Source of the DNA: Candidatus Latescibacterota bacterium | GTDB taxonomy: Bacteria > Krumholzibacteriota > Krumholzibacteriia > WVZY01 > JAKEHA01 | Assembly (NCBI GenBank): GCA_022615275.1 | Contig: JAKEHA010000083.1 | Coordinates: 1 to 14,430 of the forward strand | Direction: 5' to 3' | Length of the DNA: 14,430 nt | Shown here: positions 12,548 through 14,430 of the stretch, in pieces | Numbering within the stretch: position 1 is the first letter of the stretch | Layout: each line of letters starts with the position of its first letter | Notes under the pieces: generated by a model | The model's input: the letters and a program-made list of their open reading frames with translations, nothing else | Told to the model about the DNA's origin: nothing | The model's database searches: none | Translations under genes and position numbers: made by a program

Positions 12548-14430
12548 ATGAACGTTTCGCTCTCATGGCTTCGGCGCTACGTCGACATCCCCGTCGACGC
12601 GGCCACGCTTGCGCACGACCTCACGATGCACGGCATCAAGGTCGAGCGTCTCACCAGCTCCGGCCTCACCGAGCGGATGGTCGTGGTGGGGCACGTCCTG
12701 GAGGCCAAGCGCCACCCCGAAGCCGATCGCCTGAGTGTGTGCCGCGTGGAGGTCGGGCAGGGGGAGCCGCTCGAGATCGTGTGCGGCGCACCCAACGTGG
12801 CGGCCGGCCAGCGCGTCGCGGTGGCGCTGGTGGGCGCCAAGCTCCCCAGCGGCGTCAAGCTCCGCAAGAGCAAGATCCGCGGCATCGCGTCCAACGGCAT
12901 GATTTGCTCCGAGGTCGAGCTGGGACTCGGCACGGAGAGCGGCGGCATCCTGGTGCTCGCACCCGATGCGGCCGTGGGGGTTCCGCTGGCCGACGTCCTG
13001 GGCGAGACCGACGCCGTGTTCGAGCTCGAGGTGACGCCCAACCGGCCCGACCAGCTTTCCCACGTCGGCGTCGCGCGCGAGATCGCGGCACTGTATCGCA
13101 CGCGCCTGCGATCGCCCCACGTCGTCCCACCCGTCCAGACGCCCGACGACGCCGACGTGGATATCGAGATCGCCGACCCGTCGGAGTGCTTTCGCTTCAG
13201 CGCGCGCTTGATCCACGGCGTGGAGGTGAAGCCCTCGCCGGCCTGGCTCAAGGGTGCACTCGAACGGGTCGGAATCAACAGCATCAACAACATCGTCGAC
13301 GTCACCAACTTCGTGATGATGGAAATGGGGCAGCCGTCGCACGGTTACGACCTCGGCAAGCTCCCGTCCGCGCACATGGGCGTGCGCCGCGCGCGGCGCG
13401 GAGAGCGTCTCGATGCACTCGACGGCGCCAGCTACGAGTTCGACGACTCCCACCTCGTCATCAGCGCGGGCGATGACGTGGTCGGAGTCGCGGGTGTGAT
13501 CGGCGGCATGCCGACGCGCATCACCGAGTCGACCACCGACGTGCTGCTCGAGGTGGCCGCCTTCGACCCCAAGACGGTACGGCGCACGCGACGCGCGCTC
13601 GGTTTGAGCACGGACGCGTCCTATCGATTCGAGCGGGGGAGCGACCGCGAGACGTGCCAGCGCGCGTCGGATCGGGCGGCCGCCCTGATCGTCGAAGTGG
13701 CGGGCGGTCGCGTGGGCGCGTGGCGCGACGCGTTTCCGGCCCCGCGGCGGCCGCGTTCGGTGACGCTTCGGCGCGCGACGGTTCGCCGGCTCCTGGGAGA
13801 GAACCTCTCCAGCGACGCCACCGCCGAGATCCTGGGCCGGCTGGAGTTCTCGCTGGTCGGATCCGACGCCGACGCCGTCACGGTCTCGGTGCCGTCGTTC
13901 CGCTGGGACATCGAGCAGGAAGCCGACCTGGTCGAGGAGGTCGCACGCGTCTACGGCTACGAGAACATCGGCAAGGGGTGGCGCTATCGCACCACGGTCC
14001 CCTCCGTACCCGACCCCTTCGACCGCTTCCTCGACCGCCTCGCCGACCACCTGGTCGCGCGCGGGCACACCGAGATCCTGACCACGTCGTTCAGCGACGG
14101 GCGCGAGCAGCGCTGGTTCGGATGGGCGGATGAGGATCCGCGCAGCCAGCCGGTGACGATCAAGAACCCGCTCTCGGCCAACCACGCGCAGATGCGCGCC
14201 CATCTCCTGCCGGGCGCGCTCGACGCGGTCGCGCACAACGTCGCGCGCGGCCGGCGCGAACTCTACCTATTCTCCCTGGGACGCGCGTTCGTGCGCTCGG
14301 CCGACAGCGCGGCCCTCCCGGACGAACCCACGCACGTCCTGATCGTGCGCACGCGTCCCGAGGGTTCCGCCTTCTGGCGCTCTGGCGCCCAACCGGTCGA
14401 CTTCTTCGAGATCAAGGCCGAAGTCGAGTC
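12548..14430 (+). CDS. pheT: Phenylalanine--tRNA ligase beta subunit (3' end outside window)
   Basis: The first 627 codons of a protein usually near 800 aa, read by direct translation with no stop up to the right edge. The N-terminus MNVSLSWLRRYVDI is typical. The EMAP-like tRNA-binding domain (about 39-150) has HPEADRLSVCRVEVG and EIVCGAPNVAAG. The B3/B4 editing region spans about 215-360 with INNIVDVTNFVMMEMGQPSHGYD, split near the centre, and the B5 domain about 400-470. DLVEEVARVYGYENI is followed by the catalytic-like core with TSFSD and IKNPLSANHAQMR. GAGG (12539-12542) sits 5 nt before the ATG, and the gene begins 7 nt after the pheS stop, so the pair is an operon. About 170 residues, including the anticodon-binding-like domain, lie beyond the window. 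Confidence 0.96.
   Translation, partial: MNVSLSWLRRYVDIPVDAATLAHDLTMHGIKVERLTSSGLTERMVVVGHVLEAKRHPEADRLSVCRVEVGQGEPLEIVCGAPNVAAGQRVAVALVGAKLPSGVKLRKSKIRGIASNGMICSEVELGLGTESGGILVLAPDAAVGVPLADVLGETDAVFELEVTPNRPDQLSHVGVAREIAALYRTRLRSPHVVPPVQTPDDADVDIEIADPSECFRFSARLIHGVEVKPSPAWLKGALERVGINSINNIVDVTNFVMMEMGQPSHGYDLGKLPSAHMGVRRARRGERLDALDGASYEFDDSHLVISAGDDVVGVAGVIGGMPTRITESTTDVLLEVAAFDPKTVRRTRRALGLSTDASYRFERGSDRETCQRASDRAAALIVEVAGGRVGAWRDAFPAPRRPRSVTLRRATVRRLLGENLSSDATAEILGRLEFSLVGSDADAVTVSVPSFRWDIEQEADLVEEVARVYGYENIGKGWRYRTTVPSVPDPFDRFLDRLADHLVARGHTEILTTSFSDGREQRWFGWADEDPRSQPVTIKNPLSANHAQMRAHLLPGALDAVAHNVARGRRELYLFSLGRAFVRSADSAALPDEPTHVLIVRTRPEGSAFWRSGAQPVDFFEIKAEVE

Noticed and set aside
12563..14236. 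557-codon open frame antisense to pheT
   Set aside because: The sense strand encodes a full pheT reading frame with all expected motifs. The antisense product is Arg/His/Ala-rich with no domain.

Overview
The window is a GC-rich bacterial chromosome segment, dense in genes and mostly housekeeping. Gene order in the right half (thrS, infC, rpmI, rplT, pheS, pheT) is the widely conserved translation cluster. Coding bias is strongly G/C at third positions. Encoded CCA on the tRNA, Shine-Dalgarno sites of the AGGAGG type and a stand-alone dnaK are all compatible with a Gram-negative, non-model phylum (FCB-like, Gemmatimonadota/Eisenbacteria-like or deltaproteobacterial). The exact lineage cannot be fixed from sequence reading alone.

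Left region (1-2870, minus strand): a compact operon transcribed leftwards from a good sigma70-type promoter. It encodes a 71-aa ribbon-helix-helix (CopG-like) protein, a single-domain ATP sulfurylase (sat), and an alkaline-phosphatase-superfamily phosphodiesterase whose ATG overlaps the sat stop (ATGA). A Shine-Dalgarno sequence right after the last stop, at the window edge, says the operon continues off the left end. This is the least ordinary locus here and suggests use of activated sulfate together with a phospho/sulfo-ester hydrolase.

Middle region (2897-7944, plus strand): an integral membrane protein of the lysylphosphatidylglycerol synthase/UPF0104 family is translationally coupled (ATGA) to a CCA-adding-type tRNA nucleotidyltransferase with an HD domain. 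A base-composition dip and a 115-aa orphan protein of unknown function follow, then dnaK. The dnaK upstream region lacks a convincing sigma70 or heat-shock (CIRCE, sigma32) signal but holds a near-consensus sigma54 -24/-12 element.

Right region (8047-14430, plus strand): tRNA-Val(GAC), with a C where the nearly universal U33 should be, lies 38 nt before thrS. A sigma70-like promoter whose -10 box contains the thrS stop codon starts a ~180-nt leader with several hairpins. The leader ends in a textbook intrinsic terminator only 7 nt before the infC Shine-Dalgarno, so infC is very probably controlled by attenuation. infC appears to start at a rare AUC codon and its 3' end overlaps rpmI by 47 nt. 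The rpmI-rplT gap can form two mutually exclusive hairpins, a possible L20 autoregulatory site. pheS follows, and pheT runs off the right edge.

No gene-free stretch exceeds 300 bases. No CRISPR array, prophage or intact insertion sequence was seen. Long open frames opposite dnaK, thrS, pheT and the phosphodiesterase are judged to be composition artefacts.
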